Assembly: GCF_023073335.1 (NCBI RefSeq) | Contig: NZ_JADPJG010000002.1 | Location: forward strand, 415,881 to 479,880 | Direction: 5' to 3' | DNA length: 64,000 nucleotides | Origin: Bradyrhizobium sp. 21 | GTDB lineage: Bacteria; Pseudomonadota; Alphaproteobacteria; Rhizobiales; Xanthobacteraceae | Part shown: positions 1 to 8,312 of the stretch, one piece after another | Layout: every line of letters starts with the position of its first letter | Numbering within the stretch: the first letter of the stretch is position 1 | Notes under the pieces: generated by a model | The model's database searches: none | The model's input: only the letters and a program-made list of their open reading frames with translations | What the model was told of the DNA's origin: nothing | Translations under genes and position numbers: made by a program

Positions 1-670
1 CGGAAAGGTTGCGCCCTTCGCGTTGACGGCCGGCGGATGCGGGCTCGGCGCGATCACCGGCCTCACCGTGCAGCTCCCGCTCTATTACGAAGCGGTCTAC
101 CACCTCAGCGCCAGCGAGGCGGGGCTGGCACTGATACCGCTCGCGGCCGTCTCGACCTGCGGCGCGGCGATTGCCGGCCGCACCATGGCGCGCGCCAGGC
201 ACTACAAGCGCGTCGCCATCATCGGCACCTCTTGGGCCGCGATTTGCGCACTGGGCCTCACGCTCACCACCTTGCCGCTGTGGGGGCTTCTGACCTTGAT
301 GGCCGCGTTCGCGCTCGGGCTCGGCACGACCTTCCCGGTCTGCGTGGTCTCACTGCAGAATTCGGTTGCCCGTCCCCAGGTCGGCACCATCACCGGCGCC
401 ATGAACTTCTTCCGCTCGCTGATGTCCTCGTTCACGGTCGCGGCGTTCGCGGCGATCCTGCTCATCGCGCTCGGCGCCGACGTTCCGCTCGCCGGCGAGC
501 ATCACGGCGCCGTCAGCGCGATTCCCGCCGACGACATGCGGCACGCCTTCCGCTACGTGTTCGGTGCCGCCACCGCGCTGATGACCACCGCCGCGCTCTG
601 CCTGATCGCGATGGAGGAGCGGCCGCTGGCCGGCCCCTCCACGGTGCCACCCGTCGAGATGGCGGAGTAG
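1..670 (+). CDS. MFS drug/solute transporter, C-terminal part (5' end outside window)
   Basis: The frame is open from base 2 with no start in context, so this is the 3' part of a gene that begins upstream. About 220 residues remain. They hold five to six hydrophobic helices with MFS-like small-residue packing, for example AAFALGLGTTFPVCVV and GTITGAMNFFRSLMSSF, and a long polar loop (ADVPLAGEHHGAVSAIP) before the last span. The pattern resembles the C-terminal half of 14-helix DHA2 (EmrB/QacA-type) exporters of the inner membrane. The substrate cannot be told. The protein ends with a short polar tail at 670. Confidence 0.75.
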   Translation, partial: GKVAPFALTAGGCGLGAITGLTVQLPLYYEAVYHLSASEAGLALIPLAAVSTCGAAIAGRTMARARHYKRVAIIGTSWAAICALGLTLTTLPLWGLLTLMAAFALGLGTTFPVCVVSLQNSVARPQVGTITGAMNFFRSLMSSFTVAAFAAILLIALGADVPLAGEHHGAVSAIPADDMRHAFRYVFGAATALMTTAALCLIAMEERPLAGPSTVPPVEMAE

Positions 671-874
671 GGACCGCTCATCGCGGCCACGCTGCGGAAA
701 GCTGCTCTTGCACCGCAAGCGGATCGTGAATTCGGTGAACGCGCCGGCTCGTCGGCCCCGCGGATTCCCGCCGGCAAGATATGGTTCACGAACGGTTCCG
801 GCCATCTTGGGCTGGGCCCGGCGCGGTGAACGTCAAAGGAGAATTTAACGCTTGCGCCTTACCTTGCGCTCGCC

Positions 875-2320
875 ATGAGTGACCAGGCCGTGCACAGCGA
901 GGTTCAACAGTTTTCGGCGCGTGCGGCGCTCCCCTGGCTGGTGAGCCTTGGCGTCTATACCCTGCTGCTGATCCTTGGCCCGCGGCTGCTCAGTGATCCC
1001 GACAGCTATTCCCACATCGAGGTCGGGCGCTGGATCATCGCGCACGGCACCTTGCCGGCGAGCGACCCTTACTCCTTTTCGATGCACGGCGCGCCCTGGA
1101 TCACCTTCGAATGGCTCTCGGAGGTCATCTACGCCGGAGCCTACATTTTTTTCGGCTGGCCGGGCGTCCTGGTCGTGGCCGCCGCGGCGATAGCGCTCGC
1201 CTTTGGCCTGTTCACGTACTTCCTGTTGCGCGAGCTTTCGCCGACCCAGACGCTGCTCATGGTGATCGCGGCCGTCATCCTGTTGGCGCCGCATATGCTG
1301 GCGCGGCCACACGTCCTCGTGCTGCCGGTGATGGTGCTTTGGGCGGGAGCCCTGGTACGCTGCATGGATCGTCGCGGGCCGCCGCCATATTGGGCCCTGC
1401 CGCTGCTCATCGTGTGGGCCAATCTGCACGGCAGCGTGGTGCTGGCGCTTGGGCTGATCGGCCCTGCGGGGCTCGAGGCGCTGCTGCGCGAGAAGCGCAG
1501 CGAATGGCCGCGCGTGGTCCTGCGGTGGCTGCCATTCACGGCCCTCGCGGTCGCAGCGTCCTGCCTGACGCCCTACGGGCCGGAGCCGCTGCTGATGCCG
1601 CTGACGACACTCGGCCTCGGCCCCGCGCTCGGTTGGATCTCGGAATGGCGGCCGCAGGATTTCAGCCACGTCGGTTTCTTCGAGTTGCTGCTGCTGGCCG
1701 GCATCTTTGCGCTCTCGCGCGGCATGACGCTGCCGGTCGTGCGGGCATTGGTGGTGATCGGCCTGCTCCATTTCGCGCTGGCGCAGATCCGTAATGCGGA
1801 TCTGCTCGCCATGCTGGCGCCGCTCTATCTGGCGGCACCACTCGGGCGGGCGTTCGGCGGACCGGCCGGGGACGATGCGGCCGGCTCGTCGCGCGGGCTG
1901 AACCTGGCCGCGCTCGGCGTGTTGATCGTGGTGAGCGGGGCGGCGCTGGCGCGTGACATACGGCCGGCTTCGGTCATCACCCCTCAGGCTGCCATCGCGC
2001 AAGCCAACCTCGCCGAGGCGGGGCCCGTGCTCAATGATTATTCCTTCGGTGGCTATTTGATCTTTGCCGGCATTCCCACCTTCATCGACGGTCGCGGCGA
2101 GCTGTACGGGGGAGCGTTCATCAACCGCTACAATCGTGCCCTGGCGCTGGTCGACCTCGGCGATTTTCTCAAACTGCTCGACGAATACAAGATCGGCGCG
2201 ACGCTGCTTGCGCCGGAGACGCCGGCGATCGCGATGCTCGACCGGCTCCCCCAATGGCAGCGCGTTTACAGCGACGACGTGGCGGTCGTGCACAAGCGGC
2301 GAGATACGTCGCCCAAATAG
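875..2320 (+). CDS. Polytopic membrane protein, possible GT-C type glycosyltransferase
   Basis: 481 residues. A short cytosolic N-terminus is followed by about ten hydrophobic spans. After the first span comes a long loop (residues ~36-80: LSDPDSYSHIEVGRWI, then DPYSFSMHG and WITFEWLSEV) carrying acidic and aromatic residues, as in the first periplasmic loop of GT-C lipid-linked sugar transferases. The C-terminal ~120 residues form a soluble domain (NDYSFGGYLIFAGIPTFIDGRGELYG). The gene faces a methyltransferase/GT2/membrane protein cluster on the other strand and ends one base short of it, so it plausibly joins in envelope glycan synthesis. No named family was confirmed. The start is the ATG at 875; a purine-rich AAAGGAGAA lies rather far upstream at about 835. 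Confidence 0.7.
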   Translation: MSDQAVHSEVQQFSARAALPWLVSLGVYTLLLILGPRLLSDPDSYSHIEVGRWIIAHGTLPASDPYSFSMHGAPWITFEWLSEVIYAGAYIFFGWPGVLVVAAAAIALAFGLFTYFLLRELSPTQTLLMVIAAVILLAPHMLARPHVLVLPVMVLWAGALVRCMDRRGPPPYWALPLLIVWANLHGSVVLALGLIGPAGLEALLREKRSEWPRVVLRWLPFTALAVAASCLTPYGPEPLLMPLTTLGLGPALGWISEWRPQDFSHVGFFELLLLAGIFALSRGMTLPVVRALVVIGLLHFALAQIRNADLLAMLAPLYLAAPLGRAFGGPAGDDAAGSSRGLNLAALGVLIVVSGAALARDIRPASVITPQAAIAQANLAEAGPVLNDYSFGGYLIFAGIPTFIDGRGELYGGAFINRYNRALALVDLGDFLKLLDEYKIGATLLAPETPAIAMLDRLPQWQRVYSDDVAVVHKRRDTSPK

Positions 2321-2321
2321 G

Positions 2322-3005
2322 TCAAGTGGTCCCGAAGGCGGCGTATTGGCCGCCGAGCCACACACCGCTCAGGGCCTCTTCGAGGCGCCGCGCCGGTTTG
2401 GTGTCCCAGGGCAGCAGCAGGAAATGGCGCGCACCGATCTCGTGCAGCCCGCCGTCGGCCATCAACTTTCGGGTTGTGCCGGCACCGAGCAGGACCGCGT
2501 CCCGGTCGAACTCGCAACGCGCGACGGCAAGGCGCGTCAGCGGGTTGTACGGATTGTGCTCGATGACGCAGACGAGCCCCCCGGGGCGCGTCACGCGCCG
2601 CATCTCGGCGATGAATTGCGTCCATTCGGCCGGCACGACGTGGTGCATCACGCAGATGGCCGTGACCAGATCGAAGCTGGCATCGTCGAAAGGAAAGCTG
2701 CGACCGTCAAACTCGCGGTAGTCGACCCCGCCGTTGACAGCGCGGGCCTGCGCCAGGCTGGCCGAAGAGACGTCGATACCGCTCAAGCGGCCGACCATGC
2801 CGTGCAGCAGGGGATGAAGGCTGCCCACGCCGCAGCCGACGTCCAGCATTTCCGGCCTCTTTGCGTCGAGCCGTTGCGCGATCAGATTGGCCAGCAGATC
2901 GGCCTTCGCGCGCATGAAGAAATCATGCGGCAAGCCGGAGAAGTCGATCGAGGATTGGACCACGTCACGGTAGTTGTCATGATAACCGTCGAAGAGCTCA
3001 GCCAT
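2322..3005 (-). CDS. Class I SAM-dependent methyltransferase
   Basis: 227 residues. Motif I of the Rossmann-type methyltransferase fold, MLDVGCGVGSLHPLL, lies near residue 53 and binds the SAM methionine end. An acidic residue follows in LSGIDVSSASLAQAR. Motif II/post-II FDLVTAICVMHHV and the RRVTRPGGLVCVIEHNPYNPLT segment are typical of methyltransferase family 11. The gene lies 6 bp downstream of the GT2 gene in the same direction, so the two are probably co-transcribed. The substrate is unknown; a saccharide or lipid-linked intermediate fits the context. It converges with the 875-2320 gene with one base between stops. Confidence 0.88.
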   Translation of the reverse strand: MAELFDGYHDNYRDVVQSSIDFSGLPHDFFMRAKADLLANLIAQRLDAKRPEMLDVGCGVGSLHPLLHGMVGRLSGIDVSSASLAQARAVNGGVDYREFDGRSFPFDDASFDLVTAICVMHHVVPAEWTQFIAEMRRVTRPGGLVCVIEHNPYNPLTRLAVARCEFDRDAVLLGAGTTRKLMADGGLHEIGARHFLLLPWDTKPARRLEEALSGVWLGGQYAAFGTT

Positions 3006-3011
3006 GCCGGG

Positions 3012-4007
3012 TCACTCGTTGACGGCGTGGATCGCGGGTGCGGCCGCCGCCTCGTTGCGATCGAAGCCGGCGCGCGTCTGCACCACGTAGAGCGGGCGGC
3101 GTTTCACCTCGGCATGGATGCGGCCGACGTAAAGCCCCACAATGCCCGTCATCAGCATGTTCATTCCGCACAGTAGGGACACGACGACCATCGTCGAGGA
3201 CCAGCCGGTGACGAGATGACTGTCCTTGCTGAGCCACAACAGGATCACCCAGCCGCCGTAGAGCAGTGCCAGGCCCGAGACCGTCAATCCGCACCAGATT
3301 GCCAACCGCAAGGGCAGATCGGAAAAGCCGAGCGCGGCGTTCATTGCCAGCCGCACCATCTTGAACAGCGGGTATTTGGTCTCGCCGGCTGCGCGCTCGA
3401 GGCGGTGGAAGGCGACCTCGGTCTGCCGGAAGCCGAGCCAGGCGATCATGCCGCGTACGAAGCGGTCCTGCTCCGGCATCTGCCTGAGTGCGTCGAGCAC
3501 CTTGCGGTCGATGAGGCGGAAGTCACCGACATCGGCGGGGATGCCGACCGAGGACATTTTGCCGAGCAGCCGGTAGAACAGATGCGCGGTCGCGCGCTTG
3601 AAAGGGCTTTCGCCCTCGCGCGACAGGCGGCGGGCGTGGACGATGTCGTTGCCTTCCTGCCATTTCGCGATCAATTGCTCGATCACTTCGGGCGGATCCT
3701 GCAGATCGGCATCCATGACGATGATCGCCTCACCTTGCGCGGCGTCCATGCCGGCGGTGATGGCGATCTGATGGCCGAAATTTCGCGACAGGCCGATATA
3801 GCGAAAGCGCGGGTCGCGCGTGGCGAGCGCCCGTAGCACGATCGAGCTGGAATCGCTGCTGCCGTCGTCGACGAAGATCGCTTCTGCCGGCCCGTCGAGC
3901 CGGGACAAGACCAGGTCGAGCCTGCGCAGCAGGACCGGCAGCACGGCTTCCTCGTTGAACACGGGGATGACGAGGCTGTAGCGGATCGACGGGAAAGTGG
4001 CCGCCAT
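3012..4007 (-). CDS. GT2 family glycosyltransferase with C-terminal membrane spans (GtrB/ArnC-like)
   Basis: 331 residues from the ATG at 4007. The GT-A domain opens with YSLVIPVFNEEAVLPVLLRR. It carries IFVDDGSSD for nucleotide-sugar binding, the DxD region AIIVMDADLQDPPEVI for the metal, and RFVRGMIAWLGFRQ near the acceptor site. Two transmembrane helices follow (LAIWCGLTVSGLALLYGG and STMVVVSLLCGMNMLM), then a short YVGRIHAEVKRRPLYVV tail. This layout matches polyprenyl-phosphate sugar transferases such as GtrB and ArnC, which charge undecaprenyl phosphate on the cytosolic face. A longer frame starts at 4076, but its extra residues are Arg-rich and unlike protein. Confidence 0.9.
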   Translation of the reverse strand: MAATFPSIRYSLVIPVFNEEAVLPVLLRRLDLVLSRLDGPAEAIFVDDGSSDSSSIVLRALATRDPRFRYIGLSRNFGHQIAITAGMDAAQGEAIIVMDADLQDPPEVIEQLIAKWQEGNDIVHARRLSREGESPFKRATAHLFYRLLGKMSSVGIPADVGDFRLIDRKVLDALRQMPEQDRFVRGMIAWLGFRQTEVAFHRLERAAGETKYPLFKMVRLAMNAALGFSDLPLRLAIWCGLTVSGLALLYGGWVILLWLSKDSHLVTGWSSTMVVVSLLCGMNMLMTGIVGLYVGRIHAEVKRRPLYVVQTRAGFDRNEAAAAPAIHAVNE

Positions 4008-4178
4008 GCGGGAGAGTCCAACTCGTTGCAGGGGCGGAAGTCTATGTCGGCGGTGGTTAAGGCGGCCTTGCCGCAACCGTTAAGGTATGCGGCGCTGGGG
4101 TGGAGTCGGACTGCGGGGAGGGCTATCGCGACGGTGCGGCAATGCCGGATTAACCACGCTGGCAGCCGCGGCCTCGGC

Positions 4179-5741
4179 CTACGACCTGCGGCGGATCTTG
4201 TAGAGAACAAATCGCTCCGAGGCGTCCAGCGCTTCCAGCAGCTCCGGCAGCGGGTTTGCGACCCGCGGCCCAAGGACATAGAGATAGTCGTAATCTTGGT
4301 GCCAGGTGCGGACAAACGGCGGAATGCCCGTCGGCGGCGGGCCTGCCGCGATCGCGGTCAGCACGCCCAACGGCATCGGTCCTCCATAGGGAATGGCAAG
4401 TCGGCGCACGGCCTCGCGTGGCCGCACGGGCTGCTTGCCCGCTTCCGTGAAGAGATTCGGCACGAACGCGTTGGCATAGTGCACGGCCAGCGTCGGCGCA
4501 TAATACATTGGATATGAGGTGAGGTCGGCGAATGGCGGATCTCCCTTGTCGTCCGTGCCGGCGACGAGGATTCGTGAGCCGCGATCGATCTTGTGGAACG
4601 ACTCGATCATGGCCGCATAGTCGGTGCGGTAAGGCAGCCACACCGTGAGGACGACGACGAGATTGATCAGTGTGATGCCGCTGATCGTGGCGAGCGCAGC
4701 CATTCGCGATGCTCGACTGGGCAGCGACAGCGAGCAGAAGGCCGGCAGGATCAGAGCCGCCGCGGGAATCACGCGGAGGTCGACGAACGAGGTCCCGAAC
4801 AGCTTCGAGGGAATGACGACGTAGAGCAACGCAAAGCCGATCGCGAGCCAGATCCCCGCCCGTTCGAGCTTGAGGACGCCGCGTCTTGCGGCGAAAAGCA
4901 GCGAGATCATCAGCGCCAGACCGGTCGCCGCCCCGACCGCCAAATTGTAGCCGTTCATGATGCGCAGCGGCCAGATCGGCTTGAATTCGAGGAACCAGCT
5001 CGTTCCGTCGCTTCCGATCGATCCCGCGGTGATGCGCATGATCCCGAACAGGGCGAGCGCCGGTATCGCCAGCGCGCCGAGCCGTGCGGCGGCGACCCGG
5101 TACGAGATCCGCCGGTGGGGCATGCGCGAGAGCTCGTAAAGGCCAAGCGTTGCGCCGTAGATGCCGAGGGAGAAGAAATGCGCCGCAAACAGCGCAGCGA
5201 CGAAGACCATGTTGACGACGAAACGCAGGGGCCATTGGCGTTCCGCCAGCATCAGATAGATGGCGATGCCCCAGAGAGCGAGGCCCAGTCCGAACTCGAA
5301 GTTCACAAAACCCCAGCTGAACGGCAGGCAGTAAAGGAAGGCGAGCGCCGCAAAGCCGGCGAGATGGACACGTCCCTTCCGGGCCCATTCGAGCAGCAGC
5401 GCGCCCCCGACGATCAATGATTGGCTCAGGAGCAGAAACAGCCGCGTGGCGGTCTCGACGCTCATCAGCCGCGCCATCTGCGGGACCAACAGATCCATTC
5501 CGAGGTTGGGATAGAAGGCCCAAGCCACCTCGTAATGCGGATTGGCGTCGGGGGTGCCGTTCTGGCTCAGAATGTACATGCGGGCAAGGTGATTGGGATA
5601 ATCGACCATCGCGGGGATAGGGGTCAGCAGCACCGGGAGAAACGAGACGACCGCCAGCATCGCAAAAACGGCGATCGCCACGGATCGCTCCGAGCCAGGA
5701 GGAGCCGACATTGTCAGGATCGGCTTGTCTGAAGAAACCAT
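4179..5741 (-). CDS. Polytopic membrane protein of unknown function (GT-C-like topology)
   Basis: 520 residues with roughly ten to eleven predicted spans. The first span (VAIAVFAMLAVVSFLPVLL) is followed by a loop, PIPAMVDYPNHLARMYI, whose short acidic/His-bearing start recalls the first loop of GT-C glycosyltransferases. The C-terminal ~110 residues are soluble and include ILVAGTDDKGDPPFADLTSY. A second possible start is the Met at 5711 (MSAPPGSERS). It leads the minus-strand group with the GT2 and methyltransferase genes (171 bp gap), so it may be the polymerase or transfer step of the same glycan. No family was recognised with certainty. Confidence 0.7.
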   Translation of the reverse strand: MVSSDKPILTMSAPPGSERSVAIAVFAMLAVVSFLPVLLTPIPAMVDYPNHLARMYILSQNGTPDANPHYEVAWAFYPNLGMDLLVPQMARLMSVETATRLFLLLSQSLIVGGALLLEWARKGRVHLAGFAALAFLYCLPFSWGFVNFEFGLGLALWGIAIYLMLAERQWPLRFVVNMVFVAALFAAHFFSLGIYGATLGLYELSRMPHRRISYRVAAARLGALAIPALALFGIMRITAGSIGSDGTSWFLEFKPIWPLRIMNGYNLAVGAATGLALMISLLFAARRGVLKLERAGIWLAIGFALLYVVIPSKLFGTSFVDLRVIPAAALILPAFCSLSLPSRASRMAALATISGITLINLVVVLTVWLPYRTDYAAMIESFHKIDRGSRILVAGTDDKGDPPFADLTSYPMYYAPTLAVHYANAFVPNLFTEAGKQPVRPREAVRRLAIPYGGPMPLGVLTAIAAGPPPTGIPPFVRTWHQDYDYLYVLGPRVANPLPELLEALDASERFVLYKIRRRS

Positions 5742-5953
5742 GTCATCGGGCCGCTGGTTTTGAGCCTACGCTCTGCAATGGTGCCGCTGTACGACCCAAC
5801 GCCATACTGCGAACATCGTAAACATCAAACCTCATGCAGCGGTTGCGGCCATGGCCGTGCGCTCAACGCTAACGGAAAGGAAATTTCCGCGAGGCAGCGA
5901 GCTTGCCAACCGCCACAGCCGCAGGTCGGGTTGGCCCATGGCTCACAAGCATC
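5742..5953. other. Intergenic region, no gene seen
   Basis: The 212 bp between the start of the 520-aa membrane protein (5741, minus strand) and the stop of the small secreted protein (5954, minus strand) hold only short frames with atypical composition. A promoter for the minus-strand glycan genes is expected here, but no clear -35/-10 pair was identified. Confidence 0.4.
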
Positions 5954-6370
5954 CTATTTGCAGTTTTTGCAGATCGTCAGCTTTCGTTTCAACGCCTCGT
6001 CTTCCTGATCGACCGATGACTGCCCTGTATCCAGATTTAATCTGGAGCCGCTTGCTGCGCGTGACCTCACAGGCGGCGTCGGCTGACTGGACGTGTCATT
6101 GCCGTCGACGGTGCCCACGCTGAAGCCATCGTAGTCGGCGGCCGGATTCGGCGCCGGCGGAGGACCGCCGATCACGGGTGTCGAAGCTTCCCTGCCGGAG
6201 ACCGCCGGGGTAGTTCCGGAGCTTTTGACGCCCGCGCGTGGCGGCGATGCATCCGGCGCAGCAAGTGAGACCGGCGGCCCAGCCGAAGTCTGTCCTCTCG
6301 CGCTATCGTGCGGCCAGACGCCCACAAACGTGAGGCTGAGAGCCAGGAACGCCACGCGTCTCATCCGCAT
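5954..6370 (-). CDS. Small secreted protein of unknown function
   Basis: 138 residues. An N-terminal signal peptide is visible (MRMRRVAFLALSLTFVGVW, then a likely AxA-type cut near DSARGQ). The mature part is low complexity and rich in Pro, Ala, Ser and Thr, as in exported spacer-like proteins. It ends with a charged stretch and a cysteine pair in LTICKNCK. The second Met (6364) is equally placed for translation after the purine run GAAGGA. The function is unknown. Confidence 0.6.
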   Translation of the reverse strand: MRMRRVAFLALSLTFVGVWPHDSARGQTSAGPPVSLAAPDASPPRAGVKSSGTTPAVSGREASTPVIGGPPPAPNPAADYDGFSVGTVDGNDTSSQPTPPVRSRAASGSRLNLDTGQSSVDQEDEALKRKLTICKNCK

Positions 6371-6592
6371 CCTTCAAGCAGTTCTGGTTCATCAATTGAC
6401 AGCATGGCTCGTCGAGCCGCTGAAGAGTATCAGGACTCGGATGATCGTCAAAGCGCCGGAGCCCAAATGGAGCGCAGCGTCATCCTGACAACCACATCCG
6501 CAACGGATGTCGCTGCGCTTCCATACGGGCTACGATCCGTTGCGTTGCCCGACGGGCGAAACACGCTAGTGCTGGGTCAACCATCATGGCTC
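6371..6592. other. Intergenic region before repeat copy A, no gene seen
   Basis: Only short unlikely frames occur here. The stretch separates the small secreted protein (5954-6370, minus strand) from the dispersed repeat. Confidence 0.4.
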
Positions 6593-7184
6593 AAAATATT
6601 CGTATTTACAGAAATTCTGTTTTGCCGTACAACCCGAAACAGCTCGGCCCGCTACAAGGGGCGTTTCGCGACCGTCACGGGACGCGGGCCGGGATGCGGT
6701 GGCCTCGACGGCGTCGGCGCGCTGGGCAGGTTGCAGGGCGGGAATCCCGTGAGCAGCCGGCTCTCGCGATACGACACGGCGCTGACAGCGTCCTCGTTCG
6801 GCCTCGACGGTGAGCGCACGCCAGCCATCGGGGGACCGGCGGGGATGTGCGCGGACGGAGAAGTCGTGTGGTCCTGACGCCCGGGGTCTGTGCGTCAAGT
6901 CCCAGCGGTGATGTGGCGGCCCGACCGGGAGCGCGCATCAGTCATCCGCGGGGCGACGGGGGCAATAGTGCATCGCTCCCCGAGGAGAGCACGAAGGACA
7001 CCGTTAAAACCATCCGCGCAGGGAAGGCCGGGATGTCCCGGCGTCACCTGTGGTCCACCCGTGCGCATTTATCCGCACACGGGATCTCGGGTGCCAGCCG
7101 GCGCCCGGCCTTCCCTGCGCCCTTTCTTCAAAGAGGGCTGAAGACGACAGCAAAGCTCGGGCGAAAGCCGTCGCGAGAACACGA
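6593..7184 (+). repeat. Dispersed non-coding repeat, copy A (inverted relative to copy B at 39443-40024)
   Basis: This ~590-bp block is strongly similar to the reverse complement of 39443-40024. Shared landmarks in order are TTTGCCGTACAA (6621), the TCGTGTGGTCCTGACGCC-type segment (~6865), GGGGGCAATAGTGCATCGCT (~6958), the GGAAGGCCGGG/CCCGGCCTTCCC pair bracketing about 90 bp (7022-7125), and AAAGCTCGGGCG (7153). The paired GGAAGGCCGGG and CCCGGCCTTCCC arms could fold into a long hairpin. Several short frames here encode Arg/Pro-rich peptides and look like artefacts. I recall similar repeats in many copies in Bradyrhizobium genomes. Confidence 0.85.
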
Positions 7185-7302
7185 ACCGCGTGTCGGTATG
7201 GGCGTGTCTGTATGGGAATGTCGATTGGAAAGAGGAGCCGCATCTGCGGCGCGCTGCACGCGGACTCACGCTGGTCGGATTGTGGCGCGTCGGCCAAGCC
7301 GG

Positions 7303-7467
7303 CTATTTCACCGCCGTGCTGACCGAGTTGAACTTGCTGCTCAGGAGCGCGCTGCCCGTGTTGTTCACGGCGGTGATGATCGCGAGCGCGATGCCGGTGG
7401 CGATCAGGCAATACTCGATGGCGGTGGTACCATTTTCGTCGGCCAGAAATGACTTGAGCAAAGTCAT
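7303..7467 (-). CDS. Flp/Fap-type (type IVb) pilin, 54 aa
   Basis: A 54-residue gene. The peptide starts MTLLKSFLADENGTTAIEYC and continues into the hydrophobic helix LIATGIALAIITAV, ending SSKFNSVSTAVK. This is the hallmark of Flp prepilins: a short basic/polar leader, Gly before the processing site, then Glu and Tyr at positions +5 and +6 (here TTAIEY), and one hydrophobic helix that forms the pilus core. Prepilin peptidase would cut after the Gly of ENG. A Shine-Dalgarno GGAG sits 7-10 bases upstream of the ATG at 7467. No tad/cpa assembly genes lie in this window, so it is an orphan copy here. Confidence 0.85.
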   Translation of the reverse strand: MTLLKSFLADENGTTAIEYCLIATGIALAIITAVNNTGSALLSSKFNSVSTAVK

Positions 7468-8016
7468 CGTCAACTCCTGTTCATCCGTCCAACGTAGGCT
7501 GGTGCCGTTTTCGGAATGGTAAATTGATTCACTAATGTTTGCGGGGGCGCGTCAAAACGAAGGTCGGATGGTCCTCACCTGCCGTTTGATATGGTGTCAT
7601 CGATTGACTTAAGGTTTCGTCACTCAATTCGCACGCATTTGGCGATGGCGCCGTCCCGTCTCAGGACGAAATCGGGCGTCCCGGCGCGGCCTTGCCGGGA
7701 CGTTTCAGCACCGCGGTAAGGCATCCGACCAGATAGCTCACCACGCGCGGCTGCGCCCGCGCGGTGCTGACGGCGGGGTTCTCTTCCTCGGCCGTGTCGT
7801 TCACGATGCCGATGTAGTTCTTTCTGGTGTCCTGCTGCTGCACGAGCCTGCAACCCGGGTTCAATCGAGCGGCGACCATGCTGCGCACAGCAGGAATCGA
7901 CGGTTAATTTTGTCTTCCGTACGATTACGTGTCGCCCCCGCGACCGCAGGCGGGCGCTGAAAGCGATGGTGCGGTTTAACGGATTGTTGAGGCTGTTCTT
8001 GGGCTCCACGCCGGAC
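7468..8016. other. Intergenic stretch with only a weak ORF
   Basis: Between the Flp pilin and the 78-aa unknown protein. It should contain the flp promoter (minus strand, near 7480-7600). The only frame of interest is a possible 75-residue minus-strand protein at 7661-7888, listed separately at low confidence. No hairpin terminator was recognised. Confidence 0.4.
7661..7888 (-). CDS. Possible small protein of unknown function
   Basis: 75 residues (MRSMVAARLNPGCRLVQQQD...). The middle, NYIGIVNDTAEEENPAVSTA, has more protein-like composition than the overlapping 129-aa frame 7620-8009, which is Arg/His-rich. There is no recognisable domain, no clear Shine-Dalgarno site and no operon partner. 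It could equally be chance. Confidence 0.3.
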   Translation of the reverse strand: MRSMVAARLNPGCRLVQQQDTRKNYIGIVNDTAEEENPAVSTARAQPRVVSYLVGCLTAVLKRPGKAAPGRPISS

Positions 8017-8253
8017 TCACCCGCGCTGACCGTCCGCGTTCAGCGCCCGCAGCATCGCGATGCGGGCGAACGTCATCCAGCCGCCGCCGGTCTCGGCGGC
8101 GTTGATCAGGGTCTCGATCGCGGTCTGCCAGTGGCTCGCGTGCTGCGTATCCTCACGCAGTCGCATGATGTGATCGGCAGCCTCTTGCAGCGTCCGCAGC
8201 TTGCGCCCGTCACGCAGGGAAATCGGTTCGTCGAACGCAGCCGACCACGGCAT
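8017..8253 (-). CDS. Conserved small protein of unknown function (78 aa)
   Basis: 78 residues beginning MPWSAAFDEPISLRDGRKLR. The mix of helices (LQEAADHIMRLRED, WQTAIETLINAAE) and the closing FARIAMLRALNADG match a small soluble protein type that I recall as frequent in Rhizobiales. The function is unknown. It lies 59 bp downstream of the ku gene on the same strand and might be read through from it. Confidence 0.7.
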   Translation of the reverse strand: MPWSAAFDEPISLRDGRKLRTLQEAADHIMRLREDTQHASHWQTAIETLINAAETGGGWMTFARIAMLRALNADGQRG

Positions 8254-8312
8254 GTCAGGTCGGCCGGTCGGCGAGGGGAGACATCACGGCGTGATGAGAC
8301 GATGCGATGCTG

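Noticed and set aside
845..2365. Long minus-strand ORF (506 codons) opposite the 481-aa membrane protein
   Set aside because: Its product is Arg/Gln/His-rich with no domain, a typical shadow of a GC-rich gene. The plus-strand gene has membrane helices and normal composition.
4150..5523. 457-codon minus-strand ORF overlapping the 520-aa membrane protein
   Set aside because: Arg/Ala-rich frame shadow in the same region; the frame 4179-5741 has coherent transmembrane segments.
6584..7452. Several 70-200 codon ORFs on both strands within repeat copy A
   Set aside because: Arg/Pro/Ser-rich products, no ribosome binding sites, and the same frames are broken in copy B, so they are artefacts of the repeat.
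7620..8009. 129-codon minus-strand ORF
   Set aside because: Arg/His-rich product; the alternative frame 7661-7888 is slightly more protein-like and is itself listed only at low confidence.
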